From positions 744,001 to 808,000 of the forward strand of contig NW_027478391.1 in NCBI RefSeq assembly GCF_051014685.1: 64,000 nucleotides of DNA, given 5' to 3'. Below are positions 35,064 through 47,081 of the stretch, in pieces. The notes under the pieces are model-generated. The model worked only from the letters and a program-made list of their open reading frames with translations. It ran no database searches and was not told where the DNA came from. Made by a program: the position numbers and the translations under genes. Numbering within the stretch: the first letter of the stretch is position 1; each line of letters opens with the position of its first letter. The DNA comes from Ptiloglossa arizonensis. Its lineage: Eukaryota > Arthropoda > Insecta > Hymenoptera > Colletidae.

Positions 35064-36869
35064 GAGTTTGAAATTAAGGAATGCTTGAGAAACCATCAAA
35101 ATTTTCGCTGGTCTGATACTCGAAACCAACAACTGGAGTGGCCTAGGGGAAAAGCATACGCACCGTTGTAATCGGGCGAGTTTCTTCTTTCATATGCAAT
35201 AGGAATTTCTCGAGTTCGTCAATCCATTCGCGAGATATGGGAGTTTGAAGTTAATGAATGGTTGAGAAATCATCAAAATTTTCGCAAGTCTGATACTCGA
35301 AACCAATAACTACATATGCCTAGGGGAAAAATACACATACCGTTGTAATCGGGCGGGTTTCTACTTTCAGATGCAACAGGAATTTCTCGAGTTCGTCAAT
35401 CCGTTCGCGAGATATGCGAGTTTGAAGTTAAGGAATGGTTGAGAAACCATCAAAATTTTCGCAAGTCTGATACTCGAAACCAATAACTACAATGGCCTAG
35501 GGGAAAAATACACATACCGTTGTAATCGGGCGGGTTTCTACTTTCAGATGCAACAGGAATTTCTGGAGTTCGTCAATCCTTTCGCGAGATGTGGGAGTTT
35601 GAAGTTGAGGAATGGTTGAGAAACCATCATAATTTTCGCAAGTCTGATACTCGAAACCAATAACTACAAATGCCTAGGGGAAAAATACACATACCGTTGT
35701 AATCGAGCGAGATTCTACTTTCACATGCAACAGGAACTTCTCGCGTTCGTCAATCCGTTCGCAAGATATGGGAGTTTGAAGTTAAGGAATGGTTGAGAAA
35801 TCATCAAAATTTTCGCAAGTCTGATACTCGAATCCAACATCTACAATGTCCTAGGGCAAAAATACACATACCGTTGTAATCGGGCGCGTTTCTACTTTCA
35901 GATGCAACAGGAGTTTCTCGAGTTCGTCAATCCGTTCGCGAGATATGGGAGTGTGAAGTTAAGGAACGGTTGAGATACCATCAAAATTTTCGCAAGTCTG
36001 ATACTCGGAACCAATAACTACAATGGCCTAGGGGAAAAATACACACACCATTGTAATCAGGCGAGTTTCTACATTCAGATACAACAGGAATTTCTCGAGT
36101 TCGTCAATGCGTTCGCGAGATATGGGAGTTTGAAGTTAGGGAATGGTTGAGAAATCATTAAAATTTTCGCAAGTCTGATACTCGAATCCAATAACTACAA
36201 TGGCCTAGGGCAAAAATACACATACCGTTGTAATCTGGCGAGATTCTACTTTCAGATGCAACAGGAACTTCTCGCGTTCGTCAAACCGTTCGCGAGATAT
36301 GGGAGTTTGAAGTTAAGGAATGCTTGAGAAATCATCAAAATTTTCGCAAGTCTGATACTCGAAACCAATAACTACTATGGCCTAGGGCAAAAATACACAT
36401 ACCGCTGTAATCGGGCGAGTTTCTACTTTCAGATGCAACAGGAATTTCTCGAGTTCGTCGATCCGTTCGCGAGATATGGGAGTTTGAAATTAAGGAATGG
36501 TTGTGAAACCATCACAATTTTCGCAAGTCTGATACTCGAAACCAATAACTACAAATGCCTAGGGGAAAAATACACATACCGTTGTAATCGGGCGAGTTTC
36601 TGCTTTCATATGCAATAGGAAATTCTCGAGTTCGTCAATCCGTTCGGGAGATATGGGAGTTTGAAGTTAAGGAATGGTTGAGAAACCATCGAAATTTTCG
36701 CAAGTCTGATACTCAAAACCAATAACTACAAAGGCCTAGGGGAAAAATACGCATACCGTTGTAATCGGGCGAGTTTCTACTTCCACATGCAACAGGAATT
36801 TCTCGAGTTCGTCAATGCGTTCGCGAGATATGGGAGTTTGAAGTTAAGGAATGGTTGAGAAACCATCAA
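35064..36869 (+). repeat. 12-mer-offset duplication, copy 2
   Basis: Partner of 32940-34745. Private changes are GATGTGGGAG and GTTGAGGAATGG near 35590-35610. The match ends where copy 1 goes to CGCTGGTCTGATAC (34753) and copy 2 to ATTCTGATGCTAG (36879). Confidence 0.85.
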
Positions 36870-36995
36870 AATTTTCGCAATTCTGATGCTAGAAACGAAT
36901 AATTGGAATGGCCTAGGGGAAAAGTACACACACCATTGTAATCGGGCGAGTTTCTACTTCCACATGCAACAGGAATTTCTCGAGTTCGTCAATCC

Positions 36996-37879
36996 GTTCG
37001 CGAGATATGGGAGTTTGAAGTTAAGGAATGGTTGAGAAACCATCAAAATTTTCGCAAGTCTGATACTCGAAGCCAATAACTACAAAGGCCTAGGGGGAAA
37101 ACACACATATCTTTGTAATCGGGCGAGTTTGTGCTTTCAGGTGCGACAGGAATTTTTCGAGTTCGTCAATCCGTTCGCGAGATATGGGAGTTTGAAGTTA
37201 AGGAATGATTGAGAAACCATCAAAGTTTTCGCAAGTCTGATACTCGAAACCAATAACTACAATGGCCTAGGGGAAAAATACACATACCTTTGTAATCAGG
37301 CGAGTTTCTGCTTTCAGATGCAATAGGAAATTCTCGAGTTCGTCAAACCGTTCGCGAGATATGGGAGTTTGAAATTAAGGAATGCTTGAGAAACCATCAA
37401 AATTTTCGCTGGTCTGATACTCGAAACCAACAACTGGAGTGGCCAGGGGAAAAGCATACGCACTGTTGTAATCGGGCGAGTTTCTTCTTTCATATGCAAT
37501 AGGAATTTCTCGAGTTCGTCAATCCATTCGCGAGATATGGGAGTTTGAAGTTAATGAATGGTTGAGAAATCATCAAAATTTTCGCAAGTCTGATACTCGA
37601 AACCAATAACTACATATGCCTAGGGGAAAAATACACATACCGTTGTAATCGGGCGGGTTTCTACTTTCAGATGCAATAGGAATTTCTCGAGTTCGTCAAT
37701 CCGTTCGCGAGATATGCGAGTTTGAAGTTAAGGAATGGTTGAGAAACCATCAAAATTTTCGCAAGTCTGATACTCGAAACCAATAACTACAATGACCTAG
37801 GGGAAAAATACACACACCGTTGTAATCGGACGAGTTTCTACTTTCAGATGCAACAGGAATTTCTCGAGTTCGTCGATCC
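36996..37879 (+). repeat. S5/S6 cassette, copy 4, with a 1-bp deletion
   Basis: Five-unit series as above. The third unit (37350-37525) is 176 bp because GGCCTAGGGG has become GGCCAGGGG near 37441, and it reads CACTGTTG where other copies read CACCGTTG. The fifth unit has the ATGACCTAGG/TAATCGGACG pair shared with copy 2. Confidence 0.8.
37350..37525 (+). repeat. 176-bp monomer with 1-bp deletion (GGCCAGGGG)
   Basis: Loss of T from GGCCTAGGGG removes the CCTAGG site and shortens the unit. The deletion was not seen elsewhere in the window, so it arose after this cassette copy separated. Confidence 0.88.
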
Positions 37880-38233
37880 GTTCGCGAGATATGGGAGTTT
37901 GAAGTTAAGGAATGGTTGTGAAACCATCACAATTTTCGCAAGTCTGATACTCGAAACCAATAACTACAAATGCCTAGGGGAAAAATACACATACCGTTGT
38001 AATCGGGCGAGTTTCTGCTTTCATATGCAATAGGAAATTCTCGAGTTCGTCAATCCGTTCGGGAGATATGGGAGTTTGAATTTAAGGAATGGTTGAGAAA
38101 CCATCGAAATTTTCGCAAGTCTGATACTCGAAACCAATAACTACAGAGGCCTAGGGGAAAAATACGCATACCGTTGTAATCGGGCGAGTTTCTACTTCCA
38201 CATGCAACAGGAATTTCTCGAGTTCGTCAATGC

Positions 38234-38990
38234 GTTCGCGAGATATGGGAGTTTGAAGTTAAGGAATGGTTGTGAAACCATCACAATTTTCGCAAGTGTG
38301 ATACTCGAATCCAACAACTACAATGTCCTAGGGCAAAAATACACATACCGTTGTAATCGGGCGGGTTTCTAGTTTCAGATGCAACAGGAATTTCTCGAGT
38401 TCGTCAATCCGTTCGCGAGATATGGGAGTTTGAAGTTAAGGAATGGTTGTGAAACCATCACAATTTTCGCAAGTGTGATACTCGAATCCAACAACTACAA
38501 TGTCCTAGGGCAAAAATACACATACCGTTGTAATCGGGCGGGTTTCTAGTTTCAGATGCAACAGGAATTTCTCGAGTTCGTCAAGCCGTTCGCGAGATAT
38601 GGGAGTTTGAAGTTAAGGAATGGTTGAGAAACCTTCAAAATTTTCGCAAGTCTGATACTCGAAACCAATAACTACAATGGCCTAGGGGGAAAATACACAT
38701 ACCGTTGTAATCGGGCGAGATTCTACTTTCACATGCAACAGGAACTTCTCGCGTTCGTCAATCCGTTCGCAAGATATGGGAGTTTGAAGTTAAGGAATGG
38801 TTGAGAAATCATCAAAATTTCCGCAAGTCTGATACAAGAATCCAACAACTACAATGGCCTAGGGCAAAAATACACATACCGTTGTAATCGGGCGGGTTTC
38901 TACTTTCAGATGCAACAGGAATTTCTCGAGTTCGTCAATCCGTTCGCGAGATATGCGTGTTTGAAGTTTAGGAATGGTTGAGAAATCATC
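38234..38990 (+). repeat. 11-mer-offset duplication, copy 1
   Basis: Aligns with 40181-40937 at an offset of 1947 bp (11 monomers). Shared rare markers are two successive AAGTGTGATAC units, GTCAAGCCG, GAGAAACCTTC, TTTCCGCAAG, GATACAAGAATCC and GCGTGTTTGAAGTTTAGG. Confidence 0.85.
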
Positions 38991-40180
38991 AGAGTTTACG
39001 CAAGTCTGATACTCGAAACCAATAACTACAAATGCCTAGGGGAAAAATACACATACCGTTGTAATCGGGCGAGTTTCTGCTTTCATATGCAATAGGAAAT
39101 TCTCGAGTTCGTCAATCCGTTCGGGAGATATGGGAGTTTGAAGTTAAGGAATGGTTGAGAAACCATCGAAATTTTCGCAAGTCTGATACTCGAAACCAAT
39201 AACTACAAAGGCCTAGGGGAAAAATACGCATACCGTTGTAATCGGGCGAGTTTCTACTTCCACATGCAACAGGAATTTCTCGAGTTCGTCAATGCGTTCG
39301 CGAGATATGGGAGTTTGAAGTTAAGGAATGGTTGAGAAACCATCAAAATTTTCGCAATTCTGATGCTAGAAACGAATAATTGGAATGGCCTAGGGGAAAA
39401 GTACACACACCATTGTAATCGGGCGAGTTTCTACTTCCACATGCAACAGGAATTTCTCGAGTTCGTCAATCCGTTCGCGAGATATGGGAGTTTGAAGTTA
39501 AGGAATGGTTGTGAAACCATCAAAATTTTCGCAAGTCTGATACTCGAAACCAATAACTACAATGGCCTAGGGGAAAAATACACATACCGTTGTAATCGGG
39601 CGAGATTCTACTTTTACGTGCAACAGGAATTTCTCGAGTTCGTCAATCCGTTCGCGAGATATGGGAGTTTGAAGTAAAGGAATGGTTGAGAAACCATCAA
39701 AATTTTTGCAAGTCTGATACTCGAAACCAATAACTATAATGGCCTAGGGGAAAAATACACATACCTTTGTAATCGGGCGAGTTACTACTTCCACATGCAA
39801 CAGGAATTTCTCGAGTTCGTCAATCCGTTCGCGAGATATGGGAGTTCGAAGTTAAGGAATGGCTGAGAAACCATCAAAATTTTCGCAATTCTGATGCTAG
39901 AAACGAACAATTGGAATGGCCTAGGGGAAAAGTACACACACCATTGTAATCGGGCGAGTTTCTACTTCCACATGCAACAGAAATTTCTCGAGTTCGTCAA
40001 TCCGATCGCGAGATATGGGAGTTTGAAGTTAAGGAATGGTTGATAAACCATCAAAATTTTCGCAAGTCTGATACTCGAAACCAATAACTACAATGGGCTA
40101 GGGGAAAAATACACATACCGTTGTAATCGGGCGAGTTTCTACTTTCAGATGCAACAGGAATTTCTCGAGTTCATCGATCC

Positions 40181-40937
40181 GTTCGCGAGATATGGGAGTT
40201 TGAAGTTAAGGAATGGTTGTGAAACCATCACAATTTTCGCAAGTGTGATACTCGAATCCAACAACTACAATGTCCTAGGGCAAAAATACACATACCGTTG
40301 TAATCGGGCGGGTTTCTAGTTTCAGATGCAACAGGAATTTCTCGAGTTCGTCAATCCGTTCGCGAGATATGGGAGTTTGAAGTTAAGGAATGGTTGTGAA
40401 ACCATCACAATTTTCGCAAGTGTGATACTCGAATCCAACAACTACAATGTCCTAGGGCAAAAATACACATACCGTTGTAATCGGGCGGGTTTCTAGTTTC
40501 AGATGCAACAGGAATTTCTCGAGTTCGTCAAGCCGTTCGCGAGATATGGGAGTTTGAAGTTAAGGAATGGTTGAGAAACCTTCAAAATTTTCGCAAGTCT
40601 GATACTCGAAACCAATAACTACAATGGCCTAGGGGGAAAATACACATACCGTTGTAATCGGGCGAGATTCTACTTTCACATGCAACAGGAACTTCTCGCG
40701 TTCGTCAATCCGTTCGCAAGATATGGGAGTTTGAAGTTAAGGAATGGTTGAGAAATCATCAAAATTTCCGCAAGTCTGATACAAGAATCCAACAACTACA
40801 ATGGCCTAGGGCAAAAATACACATACCGTTGTAATCGGGCGGGTTTCTACTTTCAGATGCAACAGGAATTTCTCGAGTTCGTCAATCCGTTCGCGAGATA
40901 TGCGTGTTTGAAGTTTAGGAATGGTTGAGAAATCATC
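40181..40937 (+). repeat. 11-mer-offset duplication, copy 2
   Basis: Partner of 38234-38990. The copies diverge after ATGGTTGAGAAATC: copy 1 reads CAGAGTTTACG followed by AAACCAATAAC, and copy 2 reads CAGAATTTACG followed by AATCCAATAAC. Confidence 0.85.
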
Positions 40938-41065
40938 AGAATTTACGCAAGTCTGATACTCGAATCCAATAACTACTATGGCCTAGGGCAAAAATACACA
41001 TACCGTTGTAATCGGGCGAGTTTCTGCTTTCAGATGCAATAGGAATTTCTCGAGTTCGTCAATCC

Positions 41066-41241
41066 GTTCGCGAGATATGGGAGTTGAAGTTAAGGTATGG
41101 TTGAGAAACCATCAAAATTTTCTCAATTCTGATGCTAGAAACGAATAACTGGAATGGCCTAAGCGAAAAGTACACGCACCATTGTAATCGGGCGAGTTTC
41201 TACTTCCACATGCAACAGGAATTTCTCGAGTTCGTCAATCC
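41066..41241 (+). repeat. 176-bp monomer sharing the 23719-23894 deletion
   Basis: It carries the same missing T (GGGAGTTGAAG), the same GGTATGG and the same CCTAAGCGAAAAG as 23719-23894, plus TTTTCTCAATTC where the other has TTTTCGCAATTC. The distance between the two is 98 monomers. Confidence 0.9.
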
Positions 41242-42126
41242 GTTCGCGAGATATGGGAGTTTGAAATTTAGGAACGGTTGAGAAACCATCAAAATTTTCG
41301 CAAGTCTGATACTCGAAGCCAATAACTACAAAGGCCTAGGGGGAAAACACACATATCTTTGTAATCGGGCGAGTTTGTGCTTTCAGGTGCGACAGGAATT
41401 TTTCGAGTTCGTCAATCCGTTCGCGAGATATGGGAGTTTGAAGTTAAGGAATGATTGAGAAACCATCAAAGTTTTCGCAAGTCTGATACTCGAAACCAAT
41501 AACTACAATGGCCTAGGGGAAAAATACACATAACTTTGTAATCAGGCGAGTTTCTGCTTTCAGATGCAATAGGAAATTCTCGAGTTCGTCAAACCGTTCG
41601 CGAGATATGGGAGTTTGAAATTAAGGAATGCTTGAGAAACCATCAAAATTTTCGCTGGTCTGATACTCGAAACCAACAACTGGAGTGGCCTAGGGGAAAA
41701 GCATACGCACCGTTGTAATCGGGCGAGTTTCTTCTTTCATATGCAATAGGAATTTCTCGAGTTCGTCAATCCATTCGCGAGATATGGGAGTTTGAAGTTA
41801 ATGAATGGTTGAGAAATCATCAAAATTTTCGCAAGTCTGATACTCGAAACCAATAACTACATATGCCTAGGGGAAAAATACACATACCGTTGTAATCGGG
41901 CGGGTTTCTACTTTCAGATGCAACAGGAATTTCTCGAGTTCGTCAATCCGTTCGCGAGATATGCGAGTTTGAAGTTAAGGAATGGTTGAGAAACCATCAA
42001 AATTTTCGCAAGTCTGATACTCGAAACCAATAACTACAATGACCTAGGGGAAAAATACACACACCGTTGTAATCGGGCGAGTTTCTACTTTCAGATGCAA
42101 CAGGAATTTCTCGAGTTCGTCGATCC
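41242..42126 (+). repeat. S5/S6 cassette, copy 5
   Basis: Five-unit series. The first unit opens GGGAGTTTGAAATTTAGG and so belongs partly to the unit-23895 type, which marks a recombination joint at the start of the cassette. The second unit has CATAACTTTG where others have CATACCTTTG (near 41531). The fifth unit has ATGACCTAGG but keeps TAATCGGGCG. Confidence 0.78.
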
Positions 42127-43640
42127 GTTCGCGAGATATGGGAGTTTGAAGTTAAGGAATGGTTGTGAAACCATCACAATTTTCGCAAGTCTGATACTCG
42201 AAACCAATAACTACAAATGCCTAGGGGAAAAATACACATACCGTTGTAATCGGGCGAGTTTCTGCTTTCATATGCAATAGGAAATTCTCGAGTTCGTCAA
42301 TCCGTTCGGGAGATATGGGAGTTTGAAGTTAAGGAATGGTTGAGAAACCATCGAAATTTTCGCAAGTCTGATACTCGAAACCAATAACTACAAAGGCCTA
42401 GGGGAAAAATACGCATACCGTTGTAATCGGGCGAGTTTCTACTTCCACATGCAACAGGAATTTCTCGAGTTCGTCAATCCGTTCGCGAGATATGGGAGTT
42501 TGAAGTTAAGGAATGGTTGTGAAACCATCACAATTTTCGCAAGTCTGATACTCGAAACCAATAACTACAAATGCCTAGGGGAAAAATACACATACCGTTT
42601 TAATCGGGCGAGATTCTACTTTCACATGCAACAGGAACTTCTCGCGTTCGTCAATCCGTTCGCAAGATATGGGAGTTTGAAGTTAAGGAATGGTTGAGAA
42701 ACCATCAAAATTTTCGCAAGTCTGATACTCGAATCCAATAACTACAATGGCCTAGGGCAAAAATACACATACCGTTGTAATCGGGCGAGATTCTACTTTT
42801 ACGTGCAACAGGAATTTCTCGAGTTCGTCAATCCGTTCGCGAGATATGGGAGTTTGAAGTAAAGGAATGGTTGAGAAACCATCAAAATTTTCGCTGGTCT
42901 GATACTCGAATCCAATAACTACTATGGCCTAGGGCAAAAATACACATACCGTTGTAATCGGGCGGGTTTCTAGATTCTGATGCAACAGGAATTTCTCGAG
43001 TTCGTCAATCCGTTCGCGAGATATGGGAGTTTGAAGTTAAGGAATGGTTGAGAAACCATCACAATTTTCGCAAGTCTGATACTTGAAACCAATAACTACA
43101 AACGCCTAGGGGAAAAATACACCTACCGTTGTAATCGGGCGAGATTCTACTTTCACATGCAACAGGAATTTCTCGAGTTCGTCAATCCGTTCGCGAGATA
43201 TGGGAGTTTGAAGTTAAGGAATGGTCGAGAAATCATCAAAATTATCGCAAGTCTGATACTCGAATCCAATAACTAGAATGGCCTAGGGCAAAAATACACA
43301 TAGCGTTGTAATCGGGCGGGTTTCTACTTTCAGATGCAGCAGGAATTTCTCGAGTTCGTCAATCCGTTCGCGAGATATGGGAGTTTGAAGTTAAGGAATG
43401 GTCGATAAATCATCAAAATTATCGCAAGTCTGATACTCGAATCCAATAACTACAATGGCGTAGGTGAAAAATACACATACCGTTGTAATCGGGTGAGATT
43501 CTACTTCCACATGCAATAGGAATTTCTCGAGTTCGTCAATCCGTTCGCGAGATATGGAAGTTTGAAGTTAAGGAATGGTTGAGAAACCATCAAAATTTTC
43601 GCAAGTCTGATACTCGAAACCGATAACTACAATGGCCTAG

Positions 43641-44781
43641 GGGAAAAATACACATACCGTTGTAATCGGGCGGGTTTCTACTTTCAGATGCAACAGGAAT
43701 TTCTGGAGTTCGTCAATCTGTTCGCGGGATATGGGTGTTTGAAGTTAAGGAATGGTTGAGAAACCATCATAATTTTCGCAAGTCTGATACTCGAAACCAA
43801 TAACTACAAATGCCTAGGGGAAAAATGCACATACCGTTGTAATCGGGCGAGATTCTACTTTCACATGCAACAGGAACTTCTCGCGTTCGTCAATCCGTTC
43901 GCAAGATATGGGAGTTTGAAGTTAAGGAATGGTTGAGAAACCATCAAAATTTTCGCAAGTCTGATACTCGGAACCAATAACTACAATGGCCTAGGGGAAA
44001 AATACACACACCATTGTAATCAGGCGAGTTTCTACATTAAGATACAACAGGAATTTCTCGAGTTCGTCAAACCGTTCGCGAGATATGGGAGTTTGAAGTT
44101 AAGGAATGCTTGAGAAACCATCAAAATTTTCGCTGGTCTGATACTCGAAACCAACAACTGGAGTGGCCTAGGGGAAAAGCATACGCACCGTTGTAATGGG
44201 GCGAGTTTCTTCTTTCATATGCAATAGGAATTTCTCGAGTTCGTCAATCCATTCGCGAGATATGGAAGTTTGAAGTTAAGGAATGGTTGAGAAATCATCA
44301 AAATTTTCGCAAGTCTGATACTCGAATCCAACAACTACAATGGCCTAGGGCAAAAATACACATACCGTTGTAATCGGGCGGGTTTCTACTTTCAGATGCA
44401 TCAGGAATTTCTCGAGTTCGTCAATCCGTTCGCGAGATATGGGAGTTTGAAGTTAAGGAATGGTTGAGAAACCATCAAAATTTTCGCTGGTCTGATACTC
44501 GAAACCAACAACTGGAGTGGCCTAGGGGAAAAGCATACGAACCGTTGTAATCGGGCGAGTTTCTACTTTCACATGCAACAGGAACTTCTCGCGTTCGTCA
44601 ATCCGTTCGCAAGATATGGGAGTTTGAAGTGAAGGAATGGTTGAGAAATCATCAAAATTTTCGCAAGTCTGATACACGAATCCAACAACTACAATGGCCT
44701 AGGGCAAAAATACACATACCGTTGTAATCGGGCGGGTTTCTACTTTCAGATACAATAGGAATTTCTCGAGTTCGTCAATGC
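43641..44781 (+). repeat. Mixed monomers between block M and the 6-mer repeat
   Basis: Satellite units only. The stretch contains an ACTGGAGTGG unit with TAATGGGGCG (near 44195), a unit with ATGCATCAGG (near 44396), an AAAAGCATACGAACCG unit (near 44530) and a GATACACGAATCC unit (near 44670). The ATGCATCAGG and CATACGAACCG combination returns near 56085-56230 and at the end of the window, so this is a source or copy of that segment. Confidence 0.7.
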
Positions 44782-45843
44782 GTTCGCGAGATATGCGTGT
44801 TTGAAGTTAAGGAATGGTTGAGAAATCATCAGAATTTACGCAAGTCTGATACTCGAATCCAATAACTACTATGGCCAACGGCAAAAATACACATACCGTT
44901 GTAATCGGGCGAGTTTCTGCTTTCATATGCAATAGGAAATTCTCGAGTTCGTCAATCCGTTCGGGAGATGTGGGAGTTTGAAGTCAAGGAATGATTGAGA
45001 AACCATCAAAATTTTCGCAATTCTGATGCTAGAAACGAATAACAGGAATGGCCTAGGGGAAAAGTGCATACACCATTCTAATCGGGAGAGTTTCTACTTC
45101 CACATGCAATAGGAATTTCTCGAGTTAGTCAATCCGTTGGCGAGATATGGGAGTTTGAAGTTAAGGAATGGTTGAGAAATCATCAAAATTTTCGCAAGTC
45201 TGATACTCGAAACCAATAACTACAATGGCCCAGGGCAAAAATACACATACCGTTGTAATCGGGCGGGTTTCTACTTTCAGATGCAACAGGAATTTGTCGA
45301 GTTCGTCAATCCGTTCGCGAGATATGGAAGTTTGAAGTTAAGGAATGGTTGTGAAACCATCAAAATTTTCGCAAGTCTGATACTCGAAACCAATAACTAT
45401 AATGGCCTAGGGGAAAAATACACATACCTTTGTAATCGGGCGAGTTACTACTTCCACATGCAACAGGAATTTCTCGAGTTCGTCAATCCGTTCGCGAGAT
45501 ATGGGAGTTCGAAGTTAAGGAATGGCTGAGAAACCATCAAAATTTTCGCAATTCTGATGCTAGAAACGAATAATTGGAATGGCCTAGGGGAAAAGTACAC
45601 ACACCATTGTAATCGGGCGAGTTTCTACTTCCACATGCAACAGGAATTTCTCGAGTTCGTCAATCCGTTCGCGAGATATGGGAGTTTGAAATTAAGGAAT
45701 GGTTGATAAACCATCAAAATTTTCGCAAGTCTGATACTCGAAACCAATAACTGGAATGGCCTAGGGGAAAAGTACACACACCATTGTAATCGGGCGAGTT
45801 TCTACTTTCAGATACAATAGGAATTTCTCGAGTTCGTCAATGC
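44782..45843 (+). repeat. 6-mer repeat (1062 bp), copy 1
   Basis: Six monomers aligning in tandem with 45844-46905. Markers are GATATGCGTGTTTGAAG, ATCAGAATTTACG, GGCCAACGGC, GTTCGGGAGATGTGGG, GAAGTCAAGGAATG, ATAACAGGAATGG, CCATTCTAATCGGGAG, CCGTTGGCGAG and GCGAGTTACTAC. These combine several uncommon monomer forms. Confidence 0.86.
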
Positions 45844-46905
45844 GTTCGCGAGATATGCGTGTTTGAAGATAAGGAATGGTTGAGAAATCATCAGAATTTA
45901 CGCAAGTCTGATACTCGAATCCAATAACTACTATGGCCAACGGCAAAAATACACATACCGTTGTAATCGGGCGAGTTTCTGCTTTCATATGCAATAGGAA
46001 ATTCTCGAGTTCGTCAATCCGTTCGGGAGATGTGGGAGTTTGAAGTCAAGGAATGATTGAGAAACCATCAAAATTTACGCAATTCTGATGCTAGAAACGA
46101 ATAACAGGAATGGCCTAGGGCAAAAGTGCATACACCATTCTAATCGGGAGAGTTTCTACTTCCACATGCAATAGGAATTTCTCGAGTTAGTCAATCCGTT
46201 GGCGAGATATGGGAGTTTGAAGTTAAGGAATGGTTGAGAAATCATCAAAATTTTCGCAAGTCTGATACTCGAAACCAATAACTACAATGGCCTAGGGCAA
46301 AAATACACATACCGTTGTAATCGGGCGGGTTTCTACTTTCAGATGCAACAGGAATTTATCGAGTTCGTCAATCCGTTCGCGAGATATGGAAGATTGAAGT
46401 TAAGGAATGGTTGTGAAACCATCAAAATTTTCGCAAGTCTGATACTCGAAACCAATAACTATAATGGCCTAGGGGAAAAATACACATACCTTTGTAATCG
46501 GGCGAGTTACTACTTCCACATGCAACAGGAATTTCTCGAGTTCGTCAATCCGTTCGCGAGATATGGGAGTTCGAAGTTAAGGAATGGCTGAGAAACCATC
46601 AAAATTTTCGCAATTCTGATGCTAGAAACGAATAATTGGAATGGCCTAGGGGAAAAGTACACACACCATTGTAATCGGGCGAGTTTCTACTTCCACATGC
46701 AACAGGAATTTCTCGAGTTCGTCAATCCGTTCGCGAGATATGGGAGTTTGAAATTAAGGAATGGTTGATAAACCATCAAAATTTTCGCAAGTCTGATACT
46801 CGAAACCAATAACTGGAATGGCCTAGGGGAAAAGTACACACACCATTGTAATCGGGCGAGTTTCTACTTTCAGATACAATAGGAATTTCTCGAGTTCGTC
46901 AATGC
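45844..46905 (+). repeat. 6-mer repeat, copy 2
   Basis: Tandem partner of 44782-45843. Private changes include GAAGATAAGG (near 45868), AAATTTACGCAATTC (near 46074), AATTTATCGAG (near 46355) and GGAAGATTGAAG (near 46389). A third, partial copy starts at 46906. Confidence 0.86.
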
Positions 46906-47081
46906 GTTCGCGAGATATGAGTGTTTGAAATAAGGAATGGTTGAGAAATCATCAGAATTTACGCAAGTCTGATACTCGAATCCAATAACTACTATGGCCA
47001 ACGGCAAAAATACACATACCGTTGTAATCGGACGAGTTCCTGCTTTCAGATGCAATAGGAATTTCTCGAGTTCGTCAATCC
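46906..47081 (+). repeat. Start of a third 6-mer copy; 176-bp monomer
   Basis: The unit repeats the ATCAGAATTTACG and GGCCAACGGC markers of the 6-mer but reads GTGTTTGAAATAAGG, one base shorter than GTGTTTGAAGTTAAGG. The 6-mer pattern is lost by the end of this unit. Confidence 0.82.

Larger units (their letters stand above)
37795..43640 (+). repeat. Mixed block M, expanded copy
   Basis: This is a longer version of 22041-25240. Order and rare markers are preserved but monomers have been added at three places. It also contains an internal 11-mer-offset duplication (38234-38990 with 40181-40937) and an S5/S6 cassette (41242-42126). Near its end it carries AAACGCC (near 43100), CGGGTGAG (near 43490) and AACCGATAAC (near 43619), which the compact copy lacks. 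Confidence 0.8.

Noticed and set aside
45761..45994. Reverse-strand open frames here and at 37314-37499, 46870-47055 and 47306-47551
   Set aside because: They are antisense readings of satellite monomers that open only where indels or substitutions remove a stop. They have no consistent sequence or context.
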